Shown here in pieces: positions 10,660 to 20,118 of a DNA stretch of 64,000 nucleotides; position 1 is the first letter of the stretch; each line of letters opens with the position of its first letter. Source of the stretch: Laccaria trichodermophora. Its lineage: Eukaryota; Basidiomycota; Agaricomycetes; Agaricales; Hydnangiaceae. A program made the translations under genes and the position numbers. The DNA lies in the NCBI GenBank assembly GCA_018417955.1, contig JACTVC010000021.1:682001-746000 (forward strand), given 5' to 3'. A model generated the notes under the pieces. The model was given only the letters and a program-made list of their open reading frames with translations, made no database searches and was not told the DNA's origin.

Positions 10660-11651
10660 GCGCCCTGGGCAGGTCCAGAGCCTCACGCCGGACTCGCCCA
10701 CCAATGAAGCTGTCAGATCTTGATGATCGCATGCTTCATCTTCAAGCTAATGCTATCGAAAAATCAACAGTCAAGGGTTATGCAACAGGAGCTCGTGACT
10801 ACATCTCTTTTTGCATGTCCCATCACCTTTCTATTGAACCCACTCCTGAAACCTTGGCTCGCTATGTCGCTTACACCTCTCAGTTCATTGCCTCTGCTCC
10901 AAAATATCTATCAGGCGTCAGGCATTTTCTTTCAGATATATATCCTGACTTCGACGCTAATCGTGCCCACCCACTGGTCACCACAACCATACGGGGATCC
11001 AAGAAAATCCGTGCCGACCCAATTCGTCGTAAGTTGCCCTTGCGTCCTGCTCATCTACAGACTTTTCTACACATCGCCCGTGGCTCACGGTCCTATGACG
11101 ACCTCCTCTTTGCCACTATCATGTCTTGCCTCTTCTATGCATGCCACCGCTCAGGTGAGTTGGTGCAGAAGAATTCAAAAGAACTTTTCGACTGGAGAAA
11201 AATTATCAAGCGCTCCTCCCTCACCTTCGCTGATGGTCGTGCACAGTATCATCTTCCTTATCACAAGGGAGATCCATTTTACCATGGTACTGACATTCTG
11301 TTTTCACATCAGGAAGTAGCTGACCCCGTCGCACTTCTCCGTGAATACGTTGACCAACGTGACTCTGTTCATGGCGCCCGCCTTGCTCTTTTTCTACGAG
11401 AAGATGGTTCACATCCCACCCGTTCATGGTTCGATGCTCGGTTCTTCGCAATACTCAGCCGCGAATTTGGTGGGCACTCTCCTCGTGCAGGTGGCGCCAC
11501 ATTCTATGCCAGTCTTGGCCTCTCTGAAGATATCATTCAAGCTATCGGTTGCTGGTCTTCTCAAGCATGGAAGATCTACATTAGAGACAACCCCACTGTT
11601 CGTGCTGAGCAGCAGCTGGCCGCCATCGGACTTCGTCTACAACGGCAATAA
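10641..11651 (+). CDS. Ngaro element tyrosine recombinase (YR)
   Basis: A 336-aa frame starting inside the last codons of the RT gene (ATG 10641). The N-terminal ~100 residues form a SAM-like core-binding region (STVKGYATGARDYISFC). The catalytic part has Arg I in ACHRSGEL (near 11150), the HxxR box in GGHSPRAGG (near 11472), GCW in place of the usual GH/W motif (near 11550), and the nucleophile Tyr in KIYIRDN (near 11578). All four R-H-R-Y catalytic residues appear present. It would integrate the circular cDNA, replacing the DDE integrase of LTR elements. Length and motif spacing match YRs of fungal DIRS/Ngaro elements. No stop or frameshift is seen. Confidence 0.92.
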   Translation: MEGVLLSALGRSRASRRTRPPMKLSDLDDRMLHLQANAIEKSTVKGYATGARDYISFCMSHHLSIEPTPETLARYVAYTSQFIASAPKYLSGVRHFLSDIYPDFDANRAHPLVTTTIRGSKKIRADPIRRKLPLRPAHLQTFLHIARGSRSYDDLLFATIMSCLFYACHRSGELVQKNSKELFDWRKIIKRSSLTFADGRAQYHLPYHKGDPFYHGTDILFSHQEVADPVALLREYVDQRDSVHGARLALFLREDGSHPTRSWFDARFFAILSREFGGHSPRAGGATFYASLGLSEDIIQAIGCWSSQAWKIYIRDNPTVRAEQQLAAIGLRLQRQ

Positions 11652-11828
11652 CAAATTTTCTATGCTTTCCGCCTCCATCATTTCTCACCACCACCACCCC
11701 ACAACAACATCCACACCTCTCCATTAGCCTACGCTCCCCAGCCTCAAAAATTTTGGGGTCCGCCTTAGCGGCCCCTTGTTGCTGCTATCACCCCGTGATC
11801 ACCCATCGTTTGAACAGCGCAGCAGAGG
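11652..11828 (+). repeat. B1 repeat of the Ngaro element with 3' leader
   Basis: The repeat proper is 11725-11828 (104 bp) and equals 12493-12596 at an offset of 768. It contains a palindromic core around CTCAAAAATTTTGGGG. It directly abuts A2, giving the diagnostic B1-A2 junction. Bases 11652-11724 are a CA-rich tail after the recombinase stop. Confidence 0.88.
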
Positions 11829-12345
11829 TCGTCGTAATGGCGGGTTCCAGGGGTAAGGAGCCATTTCGTAGGCCTCTGCGCCAACTCAAATCTCTTCCCA
11901 GGAAAAGTCCGGCCTCGCCGGGCCTTTTCTCCTTGAGCTCCGCTCACCTCTCATGGTCTCGACACCGATCTCTGACTCAGTGCCAGCGTTTGGCAGATGC
12001 TGAGTTAGGAGAAGATGTCGGTGTCGTTTCCCCTCTCCTGGTGCTGGCTTTCCCTCAGACCACGTCTATCCAGCCCAGGTAAGCGCTCTGCGCCCTCCAT
12101 CTTCATGCGCCGCATGCTCACCCAAATGCACAGTGATCTCGCTCTAGGCTTCGCCTATCTACTCTACACAACACTCAATCACTCGTCATTTGGTGAGGCT
12201 TTTGCTTTTTCGGACGCCGTCCGCTTTTCTTACTGTTATCTGGTTCAGACTTCGTTTGCCAGATAGTAAGAAGACTTGTAAAACTCAGCCGGCTCATCTA
12301 CTGATACGCCGTTCCTCTCGCAGATTCTCTCTAGAGTTTTCTTGG
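11829..12345 (+). repeat. A2, 3' member of the Ngaro split direct repeat
   Basis: Same sequence as A1 (6864-7380). It ends at GTTTTCTTGG and is followed by a pyrimidine-rich spacer (12346-12492) with a long T run near 12368, which may serve in 3' processing of the element RNA. Confidence 0.9.
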
Positions 12346-12492
12346 CCCTCCCTCCTCTCCCTCTTTTCTTTTTTTTTTTCTCTTTTTTCACTTTATTTTT
12401 ATACATTGGACATCTGTTAATCTCTCTCGGACATCCGTTTCATACACATTGGACAGTTAATATCTCGTTATCTAGGAACATTTGTATCTGTG

Positions 12493-12596
12493 TAGCCTAC
12501 GCTCCCCAGCCTCAAAAATTTTGGGGTCCGCCTTAGCGGCCCCTTGTTGCTGCTATCACCCCGTGATCACCCATCGTTTGAACAGCGCAGCAGAGG
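12493..12596 (+). repeat. B2, right terminus of the Ngaro element
   Basis: Identical by eye to B1. It ends at GCAGAGG; the following CACATCGTCTTTGCGCC is host sequence because it matches the unoccupied paralogous locus at about 28750. Confidence 0.88.
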
Positions 12597-13042
12597 CACA
12601 TCGTCTTTGCGCCGTGACGTCAACGACTGGTCCGGAACCTGCGGACAACCTGAACAGGCGCCCGTGTGCCTGTTTAGATAAGTAAGGCCCACCCCAATCC
12701 CACCACGCTGAACAGCCATGGAATAGCATGGAATTTTATGGGCATCGGTACGTGTCATTTCCGCGCTCAAATGTGCTTGTGCCGTCAACCCTGTACTTTC
12801 TCCACTTCCAGGGACCTCCTTAGTACTTTTCCACCCGGGAAGTTAGGAGCTTGAAAGGGATGGAGTAAAGGCGGAGCTACTCGTTCAGATTTGGAACATC
12901 TGACTTGCTCTGGCAACGAGGTGACAACATAAGCACCAATGCCTCGTGATGATAATCGATGAAGGCATGTCCGATAACTCTTTCCTTCAATCGCCCATCT
13001 TGCTAACGTTTCAATAGGTACTGCCAGTGGTTGGAAGCAGCT
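12597..13042. other. Intergenic region upstream of Y1; former X/Y divergent promoter
   Basis: This is host sequence right of the Ngaro element. It matches, in inverse orientation, the upstream region of the intact X gene (41760-41990), including a CGTGACGTCAAC-like segment. Its right part recurs upstream of the Y genes at 28.7-29.3, 33.4-34.0, 46.9-47.2 and 49.7-50.0 kb. No gene is supported. It probably held the shared upstream region of X (-) and Y (+). Confidence 0.5.
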
Positions 13043-14577
13043 ATGTCTACTCTTCCCGGTAGTTCCACAGCCTCTTCGGATGGCAAAGGAGGTACAGATT
13101 CAGCAGCAAAAGGAGGAAAGTCAACAGATCCTAGCTATGGTGCGCCCTATCCCGAAAGCTCTACTGCTGGCTTGGATGGCCTAATTTACTCGTGCAGTAT
13201 ATTACCGTCTATACACCAAACTCGGTGCATTTGAATCGAATCACGCCCTCTACCAAAACGACCGTTTCATTGGCCGCATTCCGTCCAAATTGATTGCCCC
13301 TCCCCATACGGTAGCGTCTATCAAGCGGTCCCTCTGCAAATTCGAGGGCCTTTCGGAGCCCGACAAAGCGCTTGTTTTCACACCGCTCTCGAGCCCAGCA
13401 CCCAAAGATGACTCTGCCCGCCTCTCTTTGAAGGCCTCTTCTGGGCCGGGGCTGTCTGAACATGATCCGATCGCATTGATTGTCGAGTCGGAGAAGCGGA
13501 CCAAGGAGGTCTCGCAGTCAGAGAAATTGCCGGAGTGCTCTGATGATACCGATGTCCATTACGGCAAGTCTTGCCGACATCTCCTACCCAAATACTGCAC
13601 TCATCAGCTTTGCAGTATACTATCGTGTTTACCTATCTGGAAGCGATGGAGAAGAAAAGGCAAAGACATCCTTCGATGAAAGTGACATTTCGTTAGGACG
13701 CATCAACATCCTCTCCATCGCTCCCCCTCACACCGCTGGATCTTTGAAAGCATGCATCGCGAAAGTCGAAGGCCTCGTAACGCCGGGTCATGCACTTTAC
13801 AAGGATATGGAACTCTTCCAAGACACGGATAGTGATGCTGCCATGAGCGACGCTGATGTCATATCATTCCAAGGTGACACTTATCCTGGTAGCGATGAAG
13901 GCGATCCCGTAGCCCTTGTCAATGCAACCACCAATACAGCAGTGGATCAAAAGGCTAAGCCTACATCAGGTAATGTTCTCGGCAGATATCCACTAGACAC
14001 CGCGGCAACAAACCGTGCTTTTTCAGATGGACCTGATTCGAAATTCACAAAATGCGCTCGGTTGACTAATACTTTCGGTGCGTAACAGTCCCTGATATAC
14101 TCCAATTCTCATTCTATAGGATCCCGCCGCAGACTACAATAAATATAATTCCGCCTGGCTATCAATAACCAAAGATGAGATCGTTTACACGGATGGAGTT
14201 AGTGTCTCCAACTCTTACTCCACCAACCACAGTATTCCTTTCCTTTTCTGCTTCGTTCCAAGTTTGTTGACGCTTTGTCGGACCAGATCTTTCTTCAGGC
14301 TATATGGCGATTAATTCCAAGGGTGAAAAAGGCTGTGAGTCTCCAATTTGCCTTTGGGTTACTAGATGGTTATTGATTTTCTTTGGCAGTTGTGGAAGAC
14401 GGTGAGTGGTCTCCCCCCTCTGTCGGAGTATTTGATATCCAGCGTTTGCTAGCTTATATTACTTTTTGATCGCTGAATATCTGAGAGGGTGTATGCTTTC
14501 GGAATGGGATACTTATGTCAGGATTTAGGCTCAGAAGGGGTCGATGTACCAGTACCGTAGATTTGTTGTATATGTGA
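13043..14577 (+). CDS. Y-family protein, copy 1 (two-repeat Agaricomycete protein of unknown function)
   Basis: Seven exons give a 391-aa protein: 13043-13139, 13198-13563, 13616-14077, 14133-14231, 14287-14334, 14390-14401 and 14486-14577. Phases agree throughout and no stop interrupts. The N-terminus is Ser/Gly/Lys-rich. Exons 2 and 3 each encode a repeat starting YYR(L/V)Y, followed by (I/L)GRI, a PPHT block and a Glu-Asp-rich tail. Exon 4 has WLSITKDEIVYTDGV and exon 5 GYMAINSKGEKG. The layout resembles an uncharacterised protein family I recall from mushroom genomes; no function is known to me. Intron 2 has a GC donor (G|GCAAGT) and exon 6 is only 12 nt. It is tail-to-tail with the X copy at 14856. 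The ATG context is GCTATGT. Confidence 0.72.
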
Positions 14578-14855
14578 CACAAGAAACGAGGATCTGATCA
14601 TGAAAAACGGCATCGCGCAAGTTAACTTGCAACTGTCGACCGTTGACGCTTTCGACCGCTCTATTTAAAAGATTCAAACGATACATAAGATATGAGTAAG
14701 AGATATACACGAACAAAAAAACCAAAACGCTCGCATACGCTCGGTTCATTTATTCAATCCCTCGTCAGCATCAGTCAAAAAGAGATCGTGAAAAAGTCGT
14801 CAAGGTCATCAAAGTCATAAAACTGAAAAAGTATCTCCCGCCCTCAAAATCAACA

Positions 14856-17168
14856 CTACCTCCTCCCCCTCCTCCTCAACCAACTCCAAATCCCAAACCC
14901 AGTCAACCTCCTCACGAGCACCTTCAACACAACAGCACACACGCCAATGCCCACGAGAACGAGGTAACTCCCGCGTCCGCCTGTCGATAGGTATAGATCA
15001 TGTCGGGCTTCCCAGTCGCGTCGGGGTCTTCTTTGAGGGGTGGTGGTGGTGGGAGCATTCAGGTTGGAGGAGGAGGAGGAGGAGGAGGAGGAGGAGGAGG
15101 AGGAACTGGGGATAGAAGAGGAAAAGAGGACGGAAGGTGTCTTGTCGCCTAATACACGAAAGACCACAGACCGGAGGGTAATGGGCCATGAATTCCCAAC
15201 TGCCGAAGTGGACGCGTTGGGAGCGCCAAGTTGAGGGGAACGCGTTTCCATTTCTTCTTCAACCCTTTTGGAACGTTCTTCGAGCTCGCATGCTGTCTGA
15301 TCAAGCGCCCGTCCCCACTCATCAAGTGCCTGTTCTCGCTCATCAAGTACCTGTTCTCGTTCATCAACCGCCCTCTCCCTCTCCTCCACCTCCCTTTCCC
15401 TCCTTTTAACAGCCTCCTCACGATACCCAACACCCCTCTGCATCTCCCCAACCCTCTCCTCCATCGCTTCAATCCTCTCCTGTCTGGCCGCCAGTGCGAG
15501 CTCACGTTGGTCAAGGGCTTCTTGGCGGGTTGTGAGTGCTTCGCGGAGGCCGGTGAGGTCGTTTTCTGTCGAGTCTTGTTCTGTTGGCGGGCTTAGATCC
15601 AGAGCTAAAGCATCCCCAAACCCTGATGCTGGTCGTTGCCCACCACGACTAGCAGCCAATCCTAGCTCCCGTTGGTCTAGAGATTCTTGGCGGGTTGCGA
15701 GGTCGTGTTCTGTTGTCTGTGAGTTCAAGTCCACGGCAGAGTGCGCGCCCAGATCCACAGCTGAAGGACCATCCACATCCCCAGACCCCACTAACGCTCC
15801 TCGCCCACCACGAGGCGGCTCAAAATCAAACACCCTCCACAAGTCCGGTTTCCTCTCCTCTAAATCTCCCATGTCTTCCTTTTCCCTCTCTTCTTCGTCT
15901 TTTGTGCTTTCTAAAGCCTTCCCCTTCCCCTTCCCTTCATCTCCATCGTTCTCCTCACCAACACCACCACCACCAACCCCCGCACGAACCAAGTTCCGCC
16001 CCCTGCCCGTTCTAACGACACCACTGGCAGACCCAGCACGCTTAACGGTCTCGCCCAAGTCCAACTCCCACGCCTCCGCCCCTTTTATAGGCATAGGGTG
16101 TGCAGAGAGGAGGAGGAGGACCTTGATGCTCGGTTCGTCCTCGTCCCCACCACCGTCGGATAATGGTGAATGGGATGGAGCGGTGTCGTACCCTCCTTCG
16201 GTCTCCGTTTCGGTTTCGGTTTCTGGTTCTGTTTCTGGCGGTTCAGGACCGCCACCAGCGTGGTGAAGGTTATCAGACGACGGAGGAGGAACGTCATCAC
16301 CAGACCCAGACGTATCTCTCAAAACACCATCACCAGTCGGAACGTCAAAATACCCAACCAACCCCTCAACGCCAACACCAATCCGGGGCCTAGGATGATG
16401 TATTACCATCACGCTCCCAGAACCCGTCACCGTCGTCGTCACACCACCAGCATCCACGGAAAGAGGTGGTGGGTGTTGTTGTCCCGTATGTGGCGGGAGA
16501 GGAAGTGGACGGGCATGTTGTCCTGGGCCGCCTACGCCCAACGGGATCGGAATCGCACCTGTTGGGAGGGATGATAGAGGGAGTCGGTATCCAAGCTCGT
16601 ACAACCCCGCTGCGTCCATTAAATTCGGAGAGCCGGTGTGCAAAGGCGTAAGTAAGGGAGGGTAAGGTAGGAGCCGAGCTTGGTGTGGTGATTTGATGGT
16701 TTCTTCTCCGGTTTCTTCCCTCCTCGTATTGACGCTAACACTATGACTTGGAACGGAGAATAAATCATGTACGGTCCCCCGTGAAGGAAGGGCACGCTGA
16801 GTCTTGTTAGGCGAATAAGAATACGAATAGGAGGAGGCGTGTTCTTTAGAAGGGGAATAAGATGCGGGATGTCGTTGGTTCTTGTTCGGTGAACTTGAAC
16901 TCCTCCCCTGATCGTCGTCGTCGTCTGAGCTTGGAGATCGTTCGAGGGAGGCTATCATGTCTTTCACCCTCCCATTGCCGTTGGAGGTCGAATCGACGCT
17001 TGTGTTCCTGCTCCTCCTTCCTACGTTGGCATTGGCGGAGTTGGAAGAGAGATCGTCGTGTTGTGAAGAGTGCCCCCATATCTGACCTCGGAGGGCGTTT
17101 TGGCGGAGGGAGCGGGATGCGGAGAGGAGGTGGGGTTGGTGGGGTTTAAGTAGTTCGGACCTTTCCAA
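14856..17168 (-). CDS. X-family protein, copy 2 (770-aa open frame, N-terminal SAM part damaged)
   Basis: The open frame corresponds to exon 2 of the intact X gene: Ser-rich segments, Pro-rich linkers, an acidic region, a Glu/Arg coiled coil of roughly 130 residues, a poly-Ser run, a hydrophobic segment (YLVLVGIGVCAVVLKVLV) and the terminal WSWLRRRGRR. This fits a tail-anchored membrane protein. Exon-1 homology continues upstream to about 17790 but has a one-base insertion near 17690 in an A-run. The donor that should read AGGTACGTG is altered (GGACTACGC), and the first N-terminal codons are replaced. The full-length protein is therefore not made. Whether the 770-aa part is expressed from the internal ATG at 17168 is open; it could be a pseudogene. 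Confidence 0.6.
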   Translation of the reverse strand: MERSELLKPHQPHLLSASRSLRQNALRGQIWGHSSQHDDLSSNSANANVGRRSRNTSVDSTSNGNGRVKDMIASLERSPSSDDDDDQGRSSSSPNKNQRHPASYSPSKEHASSYSYSYSPNKTQRALPSRGTVHDLFSVPSHSVSVNTRREETGEETIKSPHQARLLPYPPLLTPLHTGSPNLMDAAGLYELGYRLPLSSLPTGAIPIPLGVGGPGQHARPLPLPPHTGQQHPPPLSVDAGGVTTTVTGSGSVMVIHHPRPRIGVGVEGLVGYFDVPTGDGVLRDTSGSGDDVPPPSSDNLHHAGGGPEPPETEPETETETETEGGYDTAPSHSPLSDGGGDEDEPSIKVLLLLSAHPMPIKGAEAWELDLGETVKRAGSASGVVRTGRGRNLVRAGVGGGGVGEENDGDEGKGKGKALESTKDEEEREKEDMGDLEERKPDLWRVFDFEPPRGGRGALVGSGDVDGPSAVDLGAHSAVDLNSQTTEHDLATRQESLDQRELGLAASRGGQRPASGFGDALALDLSPPTEQDSTENDLTGLREALTTRQEALDQRELALAARQERIEAMEERVGEMQRGVGYREEAVKRREREVEERERAVDEREQVLDEREQALDEWGRALDQTACELEERSKRVEEEMETRSPQLGAPNASTSAVGNSWPITLRSVVFRVLGDKTPSVLFSSSIPSSSSSSSSSSSSSSNLNAPTTTTPQRRPRRDWEARHDLYLSTGGRGSYLVLVGIGVCAVVLKVLVRRLTGFGIWSWLRRRGRR
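15064..15108. repeat. (GGA)n trinucleotide repeat
   Basis: About 14 GGA units in a row. On the minus strand it encodes the poly-Ser run just before the membrane segment of the X copy. The homologous positions in other copies (44800, 47660, 51150) carry far fewer units, so the tract is length-variable between paralogues. Confidence 0.85.
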
Positions 17169-17790
17169 TCATTAGCATCAGATAGAAGTAAAAACAAAAG
17201 AATAGAAGACGCGTAGTCCTCCAAATCACCCTCATTCAAACTCAAAAAATCTTGCCCGTCACCTGTCTCTCCTTAACGAACACAACGATCTCACGCGTCT
17301 GAACCTTCCCACCGCGGAGAGTGGAGGAGAGGTATGCGGCTAGATGTGTCGCTGACCATCGGGTAGTTCGAGGGTGGGTATGCTAGACGAAGGAAGGGTA
17401 TCGGCGCGTTTCGTTCTTGGACAGATGCGCGGGGTATTATCGTTTTCTTCATCTTTACCCCCGGGTGAAGGAGATGGGGACCTTGAAGGGGGTACAGGCA
17501 AAGACCTAGGTTCCTCCGAGGTCAGGCTCCGACTGTATCTATGCCTGCTCTCTCTGTGAGATTTATATTTCGTAGGACTTGAAGAAGGCGTAGCCGGGAC
17601 GTAGTGGTGCTGTGTGAGTGTGGTAGCATGGACTTGGTGGTACGATGAAGAGGAGAAGCGGGAAACGATGCCTGTGGATGTCGTTTTTTAAGGCGTAGGG
17701 GTGTGCGTTTGATGAGGGTTACGTTTGGAGATGATCATGGAAGCGTCTTTGACTCTTTGGTGAGTGAACTGGCAGGGAATGAAGATCACC
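17169..17790 (-). pseudogene. Degenerate exon 1 of X copy 2
   Basis: Homologous to 42060-42662 on the minus strand: SAM-domain blocks, the LTSEEP motif and LTQHHYVPATPSS are recognisable. A one-base insertion near 17690 and a lost splice donor near 17219 separate it from the downstream 770-aa frame. The branch-like TGCTAATGA and the AG acceptor at 17164-17170 are kept. Homology stops near 17790. Confidence 0.65.
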
Positions 17791-18177
17791 TTTCCTGATT
17801 TTCGACAAGAAGTTGTTTCCCGTTCATCTTTCGTCCATAGCCTTACAGACTTCATCAGCGTCTATGAAAAAGACCCATACACTTCTGAATATCTAGTACC
17901 TACCCTCGTCAACCGAGCAGAAGACTTGAATATCATTGAGATGAGCTCGTAGTTGCATGAAGACGAGCAATATTCTCAACCCTCATGGGCATTGGAGGTA
18001 AGAAGGCGCCGAGGAAAAGCTGGTGGGAACGATTATTCTCAATCTCATGTTCGTTCATCTATGGCTACTCGTAGACTTTTTTTCGTACTTATGCTCATGT
18101 TCTTCTTTGTTAAGTAAGCTTATAGATATGTTGACCGTTTCAACGAATACATACACAGTCTGACCAACACCAAGACC
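17791..18177. other. Unassigned stretch between X2 and the BTB pseudogene
   Basis: A short open frame (17764-17952, +) has a protein-like composition (HSLTDFISVYEKDPYTSEYL) but no start context of its own, and I do not recognise it. The rest shows no gene, repeat or RNA. Confidence 0.3.
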
Positions 18178-19572
18178 CTAACACTCCTCCTTACTCCCAC
18201 CCTCCCCAAACAAATCCGGCAGCGCCTCCCCAATCCGTCTAATACACTCCTCCTCGCCGCAATCCTACAATCATGATGCATATACGTAGCAGTCGAGCTC
18301 CCAAGCCGATCATAATCCATCTGAATCACCCTCAACCTCCCCAACACGTCCGCCAACCCCTTCCCTAGAACGACGTCTCCCCGCGTTTTATCCTTCCAGA
18401 ACTCGACCCACGATTGGCCGCATCCGTGTTGATGCCATGTTGCTCCGCAGGAAGGGGCGTGTTCAAACGGTGGGGGTGTGGTGCGGAGGGATTCCCAGAT
18501 TCAGGTTAGGCAGTAGTATCCTGATAAAAGACGGACTTGTTGAGAGGGTGTTATGAGGAGACGGTTGTCCGTTGTGGGTGGAGTGGTGGAAGCTCAGCTG
18601 AATGCCGCGAATGCGGGGGGTTTGCCCAAATCAACGCCAACAGCCGTAACTACCGCAGCCTTTTGCATTTTCTACAGGTACGCAGCGCCTTCGAGTGCGC
18701 GTATATCCAGTTCGTCAGCTAGCGTCATGGCTAGGTAGGCATACTGCAACGAAGACGTCATCAGCTGCATCAACAAATCAATCATCGTGTCCAATAACGC
18801 TTGGTGTCCACACAATTGCGCCAGCCTTATCAACCGCGTCAGTTGGTCCGTGTTCGCTGCAGTACCTTCTACAGCAGCGCTAACGCCGGCATTTTGAGCT
18901 GGAAAAGTGTACGACGCAGGCGGCGGTATAGCCGACAAAATCGGACACGGTTTTCGATTCACATAAACCTGAATCGCATCTAGCGCTCACGTTTCGAGTG
19001 TTTTGAAGGCGTATTTGTTGCTTACGCATGCTATGTCGATGAGTTGGCTTAGATCTGTGCTTGGGGTCGTGACGATGAGGAGTTCGGGGGGGAGTGCGTA
19101 TAATGCCCAGAGGAAGTGCGTATTTGAATGCCCAGAGGAAGACGGAATTCGGGGGGATGTCGCCGTGTTAGATTATGGGGTTGTTGTCTGAGCTGCTTTC
19201 TGAGGGGAAGGAGGTCCTTGGGGGAGGGAGAACATTGTGCTTTTTTGAATGAGGAGGAATCTTTGCTTAGGATTGAGCGGTGGACCTATGTGTGTGTCAA
19301 TAGAGAAGGAGGAAAGGGTAAGGGGACAAACATTGAGCAAGGTATTTTGGACTAGGAAGATACAGCTCCCGTCTTCCATGTAATATACCTCGTCCCAACA
19401 CGGGCTGTGCATGTTCCACGTCCAAGCTGGAGTATTCGTTGGTGTCCATATCAGAGCCTGTGTCCATTTGCTGGATCTTTCCAGGGGGGACCTTGGGGAT
19501 CTGAGGACCGGCCTCGTTTTCCGAGTGCTGAGGGTTGGGCGTTGGCCATTGGATATCTGGTGTATGGGGCAT
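18178..19572 (-). pseudogene. BTB/POZ-domain-like protein pseudogene
   Basis: Translated on the minus strand, the order matches a fungal BTB-type family. Near 19400 is a strand-turn block (YYMEDGSCIFLV). It is followed by PPELLIVTTPSTDLSQLIDIA and SNKYAFKTLE near 19080-18990, and LIRLAQLCGHQALLDT near 18840. Then come SLQYAYLAMTLADELDI, a Cys/Trp block (SCGATWHQHGCGQSW near 18430) and DVLGRLRVIQMDYDR near 18330. The frame is broken by in-frame stops near 18997, 18676, 18596 and 18512, and by a frameshift near 18250 before the terminal ALPDLFGEGG. A ~25-bp direct duplication (CCTCTGGGCATT...) adds a further lesion near 19100. It is clearly non-functional as a full-length protein. Confidence 0.72.
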
Positions 19573-20118
19573 TAGGACGAATTGATATGCACGGTGAAAG
19601 GCTCGCTACTACCGAAAGTTGGACCTCTTTGTTACGAGCAGCGTCCTATCTAAAGCAAAGGTAAATCACGCCGTCGAAGAAGGAAAGCAACCATAGCATG
19701 GAAGCGCAACAAAAAAGATGCAATAGGTATCCCGACCCGACATGGTGGTTGCGTTGAAGAACTAGAAGTGGCAAGTTTCTCACCTTTCGAGTTTTTACTA
19801 TCTGATAAGAGTCGTATGATCAGTGATCAATTGGACCTGGGGATAATTAACGCAAGCACCTAAATAGTCACTTCAAATTGTAGTCATCAACGAAAGAACG
19901 AAAAGTCAAGGTCGTAGAACAAGTAAAGGGAACGCGTGTAAGTAAAACCGTATGCATACATATGGCCCAGCATTGTGTGCCCTCCATGCCGTCGGGGGAA
20001 GTTATCAATATTCCCACGCACATGCGACACGCAAAATCATCCTACATGGCATCAAGTTCGCGCGTTGCTTATAAGAACGACAGATGGCGTATTCGCAACT
20101 CCCTCTTCTACTCGCATC
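19573..20118. other. Intergenic, no gene seen
   Basis: AT-richer sequence between the BTB pseudogene and the aldo-keto reductase remnant. No open frame with protein-like composition, tRNA fold or repeat was recognised. The part next to 20118 may be the old reductase promoter. Confidence 0.3.

Larger units (their letters stand above)
6864..12596 (+). mobile_element. Ngaro-like (DIRS-order) tyrosine-recombinase retrotransposon, apparently complete
   Basis: The 5.7-kb element has the order A1 - ORF1 - RT/RNase H - tyrosine recombinase - B1 - A2 - spacer - B2. A1 (6864-7380) equals A2 (11829-12345), and B1 (11725-11828) equals B2 (12493-12596), with B1 directly abutting A2. Such split direct repeats, a tyrosine recombinase and no DDE integrase define the PAT/Ngaro branch of the DIRS order. 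No target-site duplication is visible, as expected for recombinase-mediated insertion through a circular intermediate. Left flank ending GTTGGT and right flank starting CACATCG join into a sequence matching an unoccupied paralogous site near 28755. Repeat pairs look identical by eye and the ORFs are open, suggesting recent insertion. Confidence 0.9.

Noticed and set aside
15040..15234. Poly-Glu frame on the plus strand
   Set aside because: Direct result of the GGA trinucleotide repeat inside the X gene.
16170..16574. 134-codon plus frame antisense to X copy 2
   Set aside because: Lies fully inside the X coding frame and follows its composition only; paralogous positions are not open.
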